DNA of 64,000 nt from Amblyornis subalaris (taxonomy: Eukaryota; Chordata; Aves; Passeriformes; Ptilonorhynchidae): contig JACAXG010000002.1 in the NCBI GenBank assembly GCA_018881555.1, positions 23,325,183 through 23,389,182 on the forward strand. Direction: 5' to 3'. Shown one piece after another: positions 1 to 11,400 of the stretch (position 1 is the first letter of the stretch; every line of letters starts with the position of its first letter). A program made the translations under genes and the position numbers. Below the pieces are notes generated by a model that ran no database searches, had not been told where the DNA came from, and saw only the letters and a list, made by a program, of their open reading frames with translations.

Positions 1-884
1 CTGATTTTGCTTATGTGCATAAGCTGTGGCTGTTGGTATGGGAACTGCTAATTTTTGTTAATTTCCTAAAAGAAAATTACAGTTGCCCTCTTATTAGACT
101 GCAAATTGGTTGCAGTTAAAATTGGAATTGTTAAGAAGCTGCTGGTATTTAAGTTTTAACTGTCCCACCTTTACACAAAGTCTTTGAAAAGTTTGTGTAT
201 TAATATCAGAAGGGATGAATTGTAGTAGTGAGAAGCTGGAGGAGAATATGATAAATCAGATTTTGTATAAGTATTGCTATACTTTCTGAAGGAGAGCCAA
301 GATACAATGAGTGTATGTTTAGTCAATTTGTTCTTGCAAGAATCTGAGATCAAAGTAGATTCTCTCCCACAATCACATCCTACAGATCATTTTGTCCTTT
401 GGTAGAAAGTAAAAGCACTATATTTTTTTAAACATTGGCTAAGTATCTCAGGAAAAATCTGACTACTCTGTAAATTTTCATGATTTAAGATGACAGAGTA
501 ATTTTCTCATCTATAGTTCAATTTGATTAGTTTGATTATCTGCTTTGAATATCCATTGTTTGATGACTTGGACATATTCATCATTTGTCTACTTATGACC
601 TTGCTTTCTGCTATGGAAAAAAAAAATCTCCTAGAACTTAGGTAGTCGTTTGTTTTATGCTATGTTTTGCATTTGCTCATCTTTTTAATAAAATCTTTAT
701 TTATTCTAATCTCTTTGAGATTTACTTGGCAAATTACAAAGGTGGCAGCAATCCCCTGCAAGCCGTTTGCATCATGCTTGTCTCTACTTCCTAAAATAGT
801 ACCACACTTTTCATAGGTTGTCTCAATGACACAGAAGCATCCTTCTAGTTCAATGTTTCAAGAGTGTAGCAATCCTTTAGCGAA
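1..884. other. AT-rich non-coding stretch
   Basis: No repeat family or coding frame is recognisable here, apart from the possible minus-strand poly(A) signal at 696-705. If the exon candidate at 885-1225 is real, the right part of this stretch is its 3' untranslated region. Confidence 0.5.
696..705 (-). promoter_or_regulatory. possible poly(A) signal, minus strand
   Basis: Two overlapping TTTATT hexamers on the plus strand read as AATAAATAAA on the minus strand. They lie about 180 bases past the stop codon of the exon candidate ending at 885, a normal place for a cleavage signal. Such hexamers also arise by chance in AT-rich DNA, so this only counts together with the exon. Confidence 0.3.
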
Positions 885-1225
885 TTACAAAGAAACGTGT
901 CTTTCCTGATTTCCTTGATTTCCTGGGAAATCTTCTGGATAAGATTTAGGGCTACAGTTCTTCAGTATATTTTGCCATTCCATGTTGGGCCTACTGCAGT
1001 CTTTTCCAGAAGGAGACCCCGGGAATACGGTGGATGTTGCCTCAACCTTTGTGTCTGCTCTGTTCTGCAGTTCAGCTTCAGCAACTTTCCTTTCTGAATC
1101 TTCATTATTTCTTCCATTCAGAGTCAAAGGAGCCAGGTTTTCCTTTCCAAGATCACACTTCCTACTCCCAACATAAGCTTTTCTGTCTAAGCAATTTTCA
1201 GATTCCTCAACAAACAAAAAATCAA
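885..1225 (-). CDS. candidate terminal coding exon, unknown protein
   Basis: On the minus strand an open frame of about 113 codons runs from a splice-acceptor-like site (tatttcttacag, AG at 1227-1226) to a TAA at 887-885. The exon would start in mid-codon, two bases completing the first residue. The peptide is hydrophilic and of mixed composition, rich in Glu, Asn, Lys and Ser, and includes the run GKENLAPL and a C-terminus ending HVSL. Codon use is varied and includes many GAA and AAT codons. The plus-strand frames across it are Cys/Ser/Phe-rich, as expected of an antisense shadow. An AATAAA pair lies about 180 bases downstream. I do not recognise the family; no domain, signal peptide or membrane segment is visible. 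It could be the last exon of a minus-strand gene whose upstream exons lie to the right, or an old pseudogene. The exon call is inference. Confidence 0.35.
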
Positions 1226-4200
1226 CTGTAAGAAATATAATAAGCATTTTCTTTGTAGAATGGAGGCATATGGATAGCTATGGCAACCCATCTTTTGTTT
1301 GCAAAAACACTGTTCTAGGGTAATAAATTATAGCAAAAGTACAACAAAACCTTGTAATGACCTCCACTCTTGTTTATTTTGTTGTCAAAATTTGCAAGTT
1401 AATAAACATACAGCATACATTTTATCAGTGGAGAGAGGCATATTAGGCTTTCAGCTCTCTCTCTCTTCCCTCCTCTGAGGACTATGAAAAGCTTAAAGCT
1501 GTCATAGTGAAGTAGCCTCTTGTAAAGAAGGATTTAGCTCAGTGGTACTTAAATGTTAATGAATTTTACCCAGAGACTGAGTAATCTTTTAGACTAGCAC
1601 TGGCTAGTGTACCTGGCTCTGTAACTTGCTGCATGGTTAGATTATCAGGATGCCTACATTACAGCTACCTAAATACTCTTTATTCCTCCCAGCTTTTTGT
1701 CTCTTAAATTTCCATCAAAACAACTTGATTATCTGCAGAAAGTATGTATTAAAATGACCTTTGCATTTTGTATTTTGTAACTAAAGCACGTTAAACTAAA
1801 GCACTTCAGAGGACTTTAAATCTAGCACTACTCATGTTTTTTCCAATGTCTTGTACCTTCTGGTTGTTCTGCTGAAATGATAGTCTGCCTGTGAAATTGT
1901 AAGTCAGGAAGCTTTGCAAAAGAAGAAAAGGAAAGATATCCAAATCCTATCAATGATCACCCTGGAACTTTGTCATAATGGGATACATCAAAACAGTATT
2001 TCTCAGACTCTAAATAGCCTCTCTCTTGAGAGCATGATATTTCATGCAAAGTCCTGACTCCTCATGTAAATTTCACACTGTTATTAGAGCCTCCAGAAAA
2101 CAGAAAATCTGTTTCATGAAAAATAATATCTCATCAAAAATGTCTTATAGTTTTCCTGATATTTATTCTACAATTAGCCAGTGCAGCAGTCTTTCTTTTT
2201 CATGGTCATTTCCAGCTGATACTCTCATTTGTTCTAGCAGAAGTTCTTGCCTTGAGTCCTGAAGGACAGGGCTTGCATTTGGGCTATTGCCTTTTGGTAT
2301 TTGCAATGCTACAGCCTGGACCTCCCATTTCTTGCTGTCCAACAAGCCAGTCCTTTCCATCAATTGGACCCATTGACTTTCAACCACCAGCAACACTTTC
2401 CTAATTTTTGTTCCAACCCATGAAAACAGGAAATTAAATCAGTTCCAACAGTGATCAGTTCCATCAAGGATCTCTAAGAGTTACCTCTCTCTTTAATTTC
2501 TAAGGCCTTAATGACTAAGAGCTTCCTCCCATCCATCAGTTCACTACTTGCTTTACAATCCTTGTGCAAATCCCACTGCACTTAATTAAATAATTTTTCA
2601 AATAAGCCCATAGCTAAATAGATTAATAAAATACAATTTATGCACTCTTTCCAAACTTCATCTACCCTCAAAAAAGATTGTTATTACAGATATCAGGCTG
2701 ATCTGGCATGCCTTAACTTATGTAAACATATATTGCATTGTATCTTACTTGTTACTTGTTCTTTGTGTTTATTTTTTAATTTTTAAATCAGTTATGCACT
2801 TTATTAATTAATTAATGACCACTTCTCATGTCCTTTCCTTCTTGTATCGTTCGTTTTGGTATTTTCCGATGATACAATGCAGGTTCAGGTCTGTAATTTC
2901 ATGTGTCAATTCTGTCAGAATTCAGAATGGAAGTTATCCAATTTCCCTGATAGGAAATGAAAGCAAACCCTCTGTGAAATGAAGTCGTCTGTATAAAGAA
3001 GTGTGGAAAACATAAAAAAGACCAGCTGCTGAGAAAACCTCAGAGAATGAGGTGCTGGAGAGAGCCTTTCTCCAGTAAACCGTAGTGTCCAAGGTAACTG
3101 TCCTAACTCTGGCTGTTACAGGATTCTTGAAGAAATTGTTATCCATGGAAAGCAATTGCAAAATTAATCTAGCACAGAATGGAATTATTTTTCAGGGATA
3201 CATCTTGCCTTTTTTCTCATGAGTGCAGAAGGATTGCTCCGTGGCAGAACTGTGTTCTTACTGACCAAAGCAGGAATCATGTCTGTTTTGCTAAGCAAGA
3301 AAGGGATAGTAGATCAGGCATGTTGAAGTTCAGCAGCTACTGGAATAAACCTGTGCAAAGAAGCAAGATGTGTGCCCTGGCTTCTCAGCCACAGTAGCAA
3401 CCTTTAACTGTCTTTAGGGCTGCTTCTTCCATTTAATGTAGCATTTCCAGTGTCCAGACTGACTTGGGTGGGAGCAAGAAGGGTCTTCAGGTTACTTCCT
3501 TTGCATCCCACAATTCTTTTGCTGCCATTAATCTTTAATTTCCATGTACAGAAAAGAGACTTGAGTGTTGAAATCATCTTGTTCATTGCTAGGTTACTGA
3601 ACCTAAACATTAGATCATTTTCCACATTAACAATACAGTACACCACATGAAGAAAAACTGCTAGCAATTGCTTCTTTCTTAAGCCACAGATGAAGTACAA
3701 ATTTACATGTATTGTTATACAATTGTTTGAAATATTCTAGTAAAAATATTTTAAAAATATTAACAGCTACACAACACAAATAAAAATGGACATGGAGTCA
3801 TCTCTACATATAATCTCACAACTGAGCTGTTACATTGGCCTTCATTTCTCAAGAAGGGATTGTAAAAAATGTTATTTGACACTTACTTTTAAATTCTAAA
3901 CATTTTGTTTATCAACTGCCTCTGCAAGCATTTTCAATAATTTAACCCACAAGCTGAAGATTTTGGTGTTTCTAGTTGAAAACACAGACATTCAAACAGT
4001 ATATTTTTTTAATATATTTTTAGACCTTTAACATATGGTAAATGTTTACGGGAAGGCTGGAAAAAGGGGAAATTTTTTTATCAATCACATCTTTAAAGAA
4101 AAGTATTTGTGTACACTCTGATGAAAAAACCCAAATTATTTCTAAAAGCATACAGAAATAAAATTTCTCAGTCTTGTTTTCAAAAAGGGAATGTAAAGTT

Positions 4201-6988
4201 CGTTAAATATTTTGGATGAGGAGTAGTCAAATAAATCTCCTTTCAAAAGCTAGAGCAGAACTTTTTACATTGTTGCCAGTTACATGTTCTCAACCTCCTG
4301 GCAAAAGAATGATGCTCACTTTTTGGTTCAAAATAGGTGTGCACCTGAGTCACTCCCAGATGCCCCTCTCTGTTGTGCATGACAGTTAAGTCTTGACTCC
4401 TTCAGTATTTTCTCGGAAAAAAGTCATCAAATTCAGGGTTGTCCTCTGTTTCCAGCTTTAAAGCTCATGTAGGCATTTTTTTATGGCATGGACACATTTT
4501 TTGCTTTACATTGACAAAGACTTACTGAGCAAGGTCAATAAACGCAGAGGTACTACACTAAAAAGAAATGGCCTAAAGCACTGATGTCTCTGTGCGTGTT
4601 GCTTTACTCTTGAACTTCTGCCTGTCACAACAATAATACCTCTTTGTCAAGGGCACGTAAGAACAGACAAGAAACAAGAAACAAATTAATTGAAATCCCT
4701 GATGTTTGTCCATTACCGTCTGCTTATTGTTACAGGATGAACAGAAAAAAAAATTAAAATGAAATTATAATAGAACTTTTATAATTTTTAAAACTAAGCT
4801 CTATTTTTTTTCCATCTTATCATGCTTCCTTTAGATAATTTCTATTATTTTAGATCCCCTTTCCATGTTTTCTCTCTCTCCAGCCTCTTTCATCTTCTTT
4901 AGCCACCTCCATTTCCTTTTAAGTGACAATGGTAATGAGGTTCAACCTTTAGTAGTTCAAGGAGGACTCCACCTCTGGTATCTTCCTTGCTTTAAGCTGC
5001 CAAAATGTACCCTCGAGGTCTCCATCCAGTTTGAAAGGAATGGTGCAATCTGTCACATATCTTTTACTTAATTTGCCATTTCTTCTAGTTTCCATCCACT
5101 TCTCCAGATGTCAGTGCATTAACTCCCCGTGTACTTAAACGGTGTCTTCATGAGAAATTATATATATGCATATTTTTCCTCCGTTCGGTCTAGATATAAA
5201 TGACCCAATATAAAGTTTATCCTTGGAATATAGCTGGGAAGAAGTGGCTTGACTATGTGTGTCTTCTCATCTGACACAATTAGTTTTACCAAAGAGGCAC
5301 ACATCAATGACAGCATGGGATATCAAGGCAGGAGGCTGTGGGACAAATACATTATTTTTGCAGACCAGGTTCTCCCCGTGTGGTGCTGTTCAAGACAAGT
5401 CAGTTTTATCATGTGGAAAGGAACACATGTTATCAGTGAAACAGTATGCAGGAACTAAAGACATTGACTTGATGGTGGCATGTTCATCACAATGACAACC
5501 GAATCCAGTAAGGACTATCAGGAATCATTTTTTTATTGATGAATGGAATATGTTTATGTTTAAGCTGTAAAAGAAAGGGTAAGGGGAGATGGAAAAGAAA
5601 GCGAGTGTGAAGGATATAAAACAAGAAGAAAATTCAGCCAGATTAGAAGAGTTGAAAGGCAAGAGATGTTCAAGTCTGCATGGATGGCAAAGGATAATGA
5701 ACTAAAAGGTATGGGATGAAAGGCAAGGGGAAGAAGGAGTGGAGTGAGATTATACCAGAGTTTTGGTTGCTTTTTTTGTTATCCTTCATTAAGGAGCCAG
5801 TAAGATCCTGTGAAAAGGTGAGAAAAGCTTGATTAGAAATCAAAGCTTGCATTTAGTTCGTCATTCATGTAAGAACTAATTTCAAACAGAATGCATAAAA
5901 AAGTATCTCTTAAAACCAATTAAGGCTATCATCTGGGCTGTGTTGTGATTGGATAACTAAAAGATATTATGAAGAACTCATGGTTAGTGCTTATGGGGTT
6001 AAATAAAATTTTCTGCTTTTACACGGTTTTCTTAGGTGATACTGAAGATGATGTACAGAAACCTGGAACCTGGATTTCCCAAAGGCCATCATGCAGTTCA
6101 TTATCAGGTAACAACCATTTAAATGAGAGCATATACTAGAAGGGACCTCTTTCACTTCATGATCCTAACAGAGGATATACCAATTTTGTAGGTTTTTTCA
6201 TTTCTTAGATTGTTTCTTCTTTATTAAAATCAGTTCACTTTCTCATTTTCTTAAGTGAAAGATGAATTTAATATTTCACTTTAATTAGGCACTGGAATGA
6301 TGTCATGTTTAATTTGTTCAGCCTCCCACAGAGTCATGATTGCACACACAGTGTTTTAAACTGTTACTAATATTCTATGACCTTTGAAATTTTTTTGTTA
6401 AAATTGGCTTACAAAAGCTCACATTTGATGTAGTATTTCCAGAAATGGGAGATTTAACCACGAGCTTTGGTTACTTCACATTGTCCTATTAAGAAGAATA
6501 GAAGTCCTTTGTAATGCAAGGCAAAAACTCAATCCAGTTCAATCATCCCTTTTACTAGGAATATTTTAGGCTGTTTTTTTACTTCCATGACACCCATTCC
6601 TTCAAATAGAGGATCTGATGCCTATTGTGGAGTTCTTTATATTCTTTATCTAAAAAATATAAGTCACTATTTTCAGGTGGGTGGTAGCTGGTGGAAAAGC
6701 AGGCAAACAGAACATGGAGTTCTTCACAGGATGAGGAATATGAGAGTGAAATCTGCACAAAACAAGAGTTCTTTCTTTGTCTCTTGCCTTGCTAGTGCCA
6801 GAAGGACGTGCCCTAGGATGTCAGGGCACTTGTATGATGTAAGCTGTACTGCTGAAGAGAATAAGCTGTCAATTTTCTGAATTTTGTCACGTTGTTATTA
6901 CTTTGCACAGGGTAGCATAGGAGAGAGTGCACTCATTTGAGTCAATTTGCTCATTGTTTCCTTTGCCATATAAATCTCATGTTAGAAA
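1226..6988. other. non-coding DNA with a few coding-like islands
   Basis: AT-rich sequence with no recognisable transposon. Besides the entry at 2163-2400, minus-strand coding-like frames occur at about 3404-3553 and 4949-5107. No single transcript can be assembled from them by eye, because donor sites are weak or absent. The rest shows nothing I can name. Confidence 0.4.
2163..2400 (-). CDS. candidate coding exon, coiled-coil-like peptide
   Basis: A minus-strand open frame of about 78 codons follows a possible acceptor (aacaaaaattag, AG just right of 2400) and ends in TAA at 2165-2163. The peptide has mixed composition with a helical, charged second half (QELLLEQMRV, then HEKERLLHWL), suggesting a short coiled coil. 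No strong GT donor precedes the stop; a weak GTAGAA lies just before it. It shares strand and neighbourhood with the exon candidate at 885-1225 and would lie upstream of it in the same gene. The family is unrecognised. Chance or a pseudogene remnant is about as likely. Confidence 0.18.
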
Positions 6989-7586
6989 TGTTTTGGTTTC
7001 AGCTGCGGTAGAGCTAATTTTCTTTCTAGCAGCTGGTACTGTGTGCTGTTTTTGATTTAGGGTGAGAATAATGTTGATAATACACCAACATTTCNGTTGT
7101 TGCTAAGTAGTGCTTACCTTATGTCAAGGACTTCTCAGCTCCCCAAGCTCTGCCAGTGAGCAGGTGCACCAGAAGCTGGGAGGGAACACAGCCAGGACAG
7201 CTGACCTGAACTGGGCGAAAGGATATTCCATAGAATGTCATGGTCAGTATGTAAACTGAGGGATGTAGGTCAGGAGGGGCCTATTGCTGCTCAGGGATGG
7301 GCTGGGCATCAGTGGGTGGTGAACAACTTGAATGTGGATCGCTTGTTTCTCTTAGGTTTTATTCCTCTCTCTTTTTTTTTTTTTTTTTCCTTTTCATTAT
7401 TATACTACTATTATTATTATTATATTGCACTTTTACTTTATTTCAATTATGAAACTGTTCTTATCTCAACCCACTTGTTTTACACTGTTCCAATTCCATT
7501 CTCCATGTCACTGGCTGGGGCTGGGAGGACTGTGTGAACAAGTGGCAGTATGATACTTAGTTGCCAGCTGAAGTTAAATCACGACA
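6989..7586 (+). mobile_element. ERVL-type solo LTR, 598 bp, no target duplication
   Basis: The sequence begins TGTTTTGGTTTCAGCTG and ends AAATCACGACA, the TG...CA termini expected of an LTR. Along its length it follows an abundant avian ERVL LTR that I recognise from memory, including the AGTTGTTGCTAAGTAGTGCTT-like tract, a TATA-like box decayed to GTATGTAAACTG near 7246, a T-rich block with TTATTATTATT, and the TTCTTATCTCAACCCA tract near the 3' end. The flanking pentamers (AGAAA on the left, ATTTT on the right) do not match, so the insertion duplication is lost or the copy is recombined. No primer-binding site or internal region follows. The family name is not asserted. Confidence 0.85.
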
Positions 7587-8359
7587 ATTTTGTATTCAGA
7601 CATTAACTTTTATGACTAGAAATCCCATAAAACCAGCTGTCTCTTGTAGTCTAAGCTTGTAACGAAAAGTGAAAAATGCTTGGCTCCTTTCACCTTGTTT
7701 ATCCTCTACATCTATAGATGTTTTGGATCAAGCACATTGCTGAAATATAAATAATACTTGCTTTGCTCAAGACGTTCTCTCTCCAACCATATCAGCCCAC
7801 TTTTTAAGAAAATAAGCAGCAGTGAAAAAAGAGTGCTGTTCACCTTCAGAAAGTGTCTGGGGTGGTACCTGTTTTTATGCTGGAAAAATTCTAGAAAAGA
7901 GTTGCTTCCAGGCCTTCATGTTCCTGTCCATAACTGGTTGTTCACCACCTGAGAAAAGTGGTGAACCTTCCNTTCCTTTCTCCACCATTATCATTACATC
8001 TAAGGGGCTGCAAATAAAAAGTGCACTTTATTGTTTGTTTCACTTACAAAAAGAATCTGCTGTGAAGTTGCAGCTTTGAAAAATTAAACTGGGGACATGA
8101 TCTAGTTGCTACGGAAACCTCTCTGGAATAAAATGAAAAGCAAAGAGAGGAAGTGCTGATGAGTACTAATTTACAGAAGAATATTAAGTATCATTGATCT
8201 GTGGCAATTGTTACCACCTCCCTGTTTTATTTATTAGTAAACGTTTGAAAGGAGGTACCTCTTAATTTGCCCCCTGGAAAAAAATACATACACAATTGCT
8301 ACTTTGCAGTTATGGTCCATTAGTCATATTAGCATGGCTAATGCAAGAAAAGTTGTTAT
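7587..8359. other. unassigned non-coding stretch
   Basis: Lies between the LTR and the ERVL-related tract. It has no retroviral primer-binding site at its left edge and no identifiable repeat. Short open frames here look like chance. Confidence 0.45.
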
Positions 8360-9535
8360 TATTGTACTGAGCCCTATGTGCAACAGGCATGAGCAGTGTG
8401 GTCACTCTCTCCAATAGCATTACTTGGTGTTGTGGTCCCTCAGAAGCCACATAACAATGTGNAGGGTGCTTTAACCTTGGCTCACTGCCAGATGCCCACC
8501 CTGCTGCTCCTTCACTCCCCTTCCTCAGCAGGACAAGTATAGAAAACAAGATGAAAAGCTCATGGGTAAAGACAAGAACAGGTAGATTGCTTGCCGATGA
8601 CCATCACAGCAAAATAGATTTGCCTTGTGGAAGACTGTTTAATTTCTTGCCAATCAAAAACAGAGTAGGACAGTGAGAAACAAAAACAAAACTAAAACAC
8701 CTCCCCCTCTTTTTCCACTTCTTCACAGGTACAACTTCACTTTGATTCTTCTTCCATCTCCCCCCACAACCAGGTCAGGGGGATTGGGAATGATGTGGTC
8801 AGTCCATAACACTTCTTTGCCGCACCTTCCTTATCATATTGTTATGCTACTCCAATGAGAGTTCCCTCCCATGGGGTACAGTCCTTCACAAACTGACCCA
8901 GCATGGGCCCCTCCCACCAGCTGAAATTTTTTAAGGTCTGCTCCAGTGTGAGTTCTTCCCACGGGGTACCATCCATCAGGAAAAAACTGCTCCAGCATGA
9001 GTGCCTCAGGGGCCAGAGTTCCTGCCAGGACTCTAACCAAGCATGGGTTCTCCATGGTCTGCAACTTCTCTCAGGGCACATCCACTGTTCTGATGCAGGG
9101 TCCTCCATGCCCTGCAGTGCAGACATCACCTTCAACATGGTTCTCTATGGGGTGCAGGAGAACAAGGCAAGTCATTGTCGTCTTCTGCAAGAGCTGCGGG
9201 GGAATCTCTGCTCTGGCACCTGGAACACTTCCTCCCTCTCCCTCTTCACTGACCTTGATGTCCACAGAGCTTTTCCTTTCTCGTACTCTCACCTTTCTCA
9301 CACAGTCTCAGTGCAGTGTTCTTTTGCCCTTTCTTAAATATGTTATCACAGCAGTGCCACCAACATCGCTGATGGGCTCATATTTGGCCAGTGGCAGGTC
9401 CAGTTTGAAGCCAGCTGGGACAGGCTCTGTCTATTGTGGGGGCAGCTCCTGATGTCTTCTCACAGAGGCCACTTCTACAGCAACCCCCTCCCCAGATAAC
9501 ACCTTGACACGTACACCATATACAAAATGTTGGGT
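8360..9535. mobile_element. ERVL-related tract, decayed
   Basis: I recognise this from memory as a recurrent avian tract that accompanies ERVL-type elements. It has serial degenerate modules of the form 'CTCCAGCATGGG...CCCACGGGGT', the phrase CTGCGGGGGAATCTCTGCTC, CTTCACTGACCTTGATGTC, then CTTAAATATGTTATCACAG and CATCGCTGATGGGCTCA near 9330-9380, and a pyrimidine-rich end near 9480. Open frames of up to about 150 codons on both strands within 8834-9452 are by-products of the GC-rich repetitive structure, not genes. The left limit is fuzzy (8320-8500). The coding orientation is not determined. It is 770 bp from the LTR at 6989-7586, but nothing links them as one provirus. Confidence 0.7.
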
Positions 9536-10281
9536 TATTAGCATCTTTCTGCAACATGAATTATCTAGCTTGGATGCTTTTTCTAAGGATGACCTTATAA
9601 TATAAGGCATATAAATCCAACATTCAACTCCTTTATAACTGTTTCTGCTGAACCCCTACCAGGCTGAAACAGAGCAAGAGTGGAATGCTTACCCCACACC
9701 CTGGCTTCAGACGAGCATTTGTGACTATGAAGCTGATGGCTACAGTATGGCTGCCCAACTGAAAAGAAAGTCTGTAAAACCTTTCTACAAAAGTTCTGCA
9801 GCAAGCTAAATCCTGGGAGTTGAAAACCTCTTCTCTCACTGAACAAGGCGCTTAGGCCCAACTGAATCAGCTTTCTCTCCAATCTACCTTTGTCATAATC
9901 ACCAGTTCTCATAAAGACATGATTTTTCCTCTTGTGTGGCAGCTCTTTCTACTTTGTGTCTAGCACAGGTCATCCACTCGTCTGCTGTAGTTTCCATCTG
10001 ACAGTAGGTGGTGGAACATGAAAGTAGGCAGGGTGAGGATCAAGATGCTTTATCAAGTGGAAAGCACCAGAGCAGAAAAAGGGTAGTGAGTACACATATG
10101 CTCTGTATTTTGATAAATCATAAATGATGATCTATCTTCCCCTGGCATACAGTTACCTCTTTAAACCAGGTTTAATGATTTATCTTCACAGACACAGATC
10201 TCTGCTTTTTTCCTAAAGCGTGACAACATTTTGTAATCTGTATAGATAATCTGTCATTATGAATGTGAGGGAGGCCAGAAT
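9536..10281. other. unassigned stretch with one minus-strand ORF
   Basis: No repeat is recognised. A minus-strand frame at 9595-9912 encodes 105 residues of mixed composition, starting MRTGDYDKGRLERKL. It has no recognisable domain, and its proximity to the ERVL tract makes a retroviral remnant possible. Confidence 0.35.
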
Positions 10282-10930
10282 ACAGAACCACAGAATCAAT
10301 TAGGTTGGAAAAGACCTCTGAGATGTTTGAGTCCAATCTGTGACCCAACACCAGCATGTCAATTAGACCATGGCACTAAATGCCACATCCAGTCGTTCCT
10401 TAAACACCTCCAGGGACAGTGACTCCACCACCTCCCTGGGCAGTCCATTCCAATGTCTAATCTGACTTTCTGCGAAGAAATTCCTCCTAATGTCCAACCT
10501 AAACCTCCCCTGGTGCAGCTTAAGACTGTGTCCTCTTGTCCTGTCACTTGTTGCCTGGAAGAAGAGACTGACCCCCACCTGGCTACAGCCTCCTTTCAGG
10601 GAGCTGTAGAGAGTGATGAGTTTCTATCCGAGCCTTCTTTTCTCCAGGCTAAACAACCCCAGCTCCATCAGCCACTCCGCACAAGACTTGTGCTCCAGAC
10701 CCTTCACCAGCTCCATTGCCCTTCTCTGGACATGCTCCAGCACCTCACTGTCATTCCTGAATTGAGGGGCCCGGAACCAGGCTCAACAGAACTTGAGATG
10801 TGGCCTCACCAGCGCTGAGAACAGGGAGAGTATAATTTCTGTAGTCCTGCTGGCCATACTATTCCTAACACAGACCAGGATGTCATTGGCCTTCTTGACC
10901 ATCTGGGCACACTGCACACATCTAGCACAT
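10282..10930 (-). mobile_element. CR1 LINE fragment, 3' part
   Basis: Read on the minus strand this is the 3' end of CR1 ORF2 plus the tail. The plus strand opens with ACAGAATCAATTAGGTTGG, the reverse of a CR1 3' end, and continues with CR1 landmarks such as CCTCCAGGGACAGTGACTCC, TCCAATGTCTAATCTGACTT and TCCAGACCCTTCACCAGCTC. The minus-strand frames near 10359-10578 retain pieces of the ORF2 C-terminus (a [14 protein letters not shown] phrase), broken by frameshifts. It is 5'-truncated, as is normal for CR1, and does not encode an active protein. Confidence 0.9.
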
Positions 10931-10997
10931 AGTTATTTTCATTGCTTTAAACGCTTGCTTAAAATCATAAAGGTCCAATACAAGATAATAGTTCTCT

Positions 10998-11112
10998 GAG
11001 CAACCTGTTCTAGTGAAAGGTATCCCTGTCTGTGGCAGGGGATATTGGAACTAGATGAGCTTTAAGGTCCCTTGCAACCCAACCATTCTTATCATTCTGT
11101 GGTTCTGTGATT
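10998..11112 (+). mobile_element. CR1 LINE 3' end, short
   Basis: A plus-strand CR1 terminus: GAACTAGATGAGCTTTAAGG, TCCCTTGCAACCCAACCATTC, then the terminal ATTCTGTGGTTCTGTGATT. Only about 115 bases remain. Its orientation is opposite to the CR1 piece at 10282-10930. Confidence 0.85.
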
Positions 11113-11304
11113 AGTGCAGTCTTTTACCACACACGACTTTTATGTGAAGAGTAGATTACATCCCACTGGTTATATCCAGTGGCTGTAGTTCATCACAGTT
11201 TAATGAACCACTAGACCGCAGCATGTCCTTCTATCTAAACTGTCTTCTATCTTCACTGTCTAAAAAGATAACTGGAGCTAGTGTTGACATTAAAAGTCCC
11301 AAGA

Positions 11305-11361
<57 letters not shown>

Positions 11362-11400
11362 CATCGTTGTTGTTGTTGTCATTGTTGTTGTTGTTGTTGT
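11305..11400. repeat. (GTT)n trinucleotide microsatellite
   Basis: About 32 triplets of TGT/GTT, with interruptions of the TCATCG and TCATTG type in the second half. In one minus-strand frame it reads as an Asn run with Asp at the interruptions, and on the plus strand as a Cys run. Neither frame has other coding features. Confidence 0.97.

Noticed and set aside
8834..9452. Overlapping ORFs of 76-151 codons on both strands
   Set aside because: They fall in the ERVL-related GC-rich modular tract, and the open frames follow from its composition.
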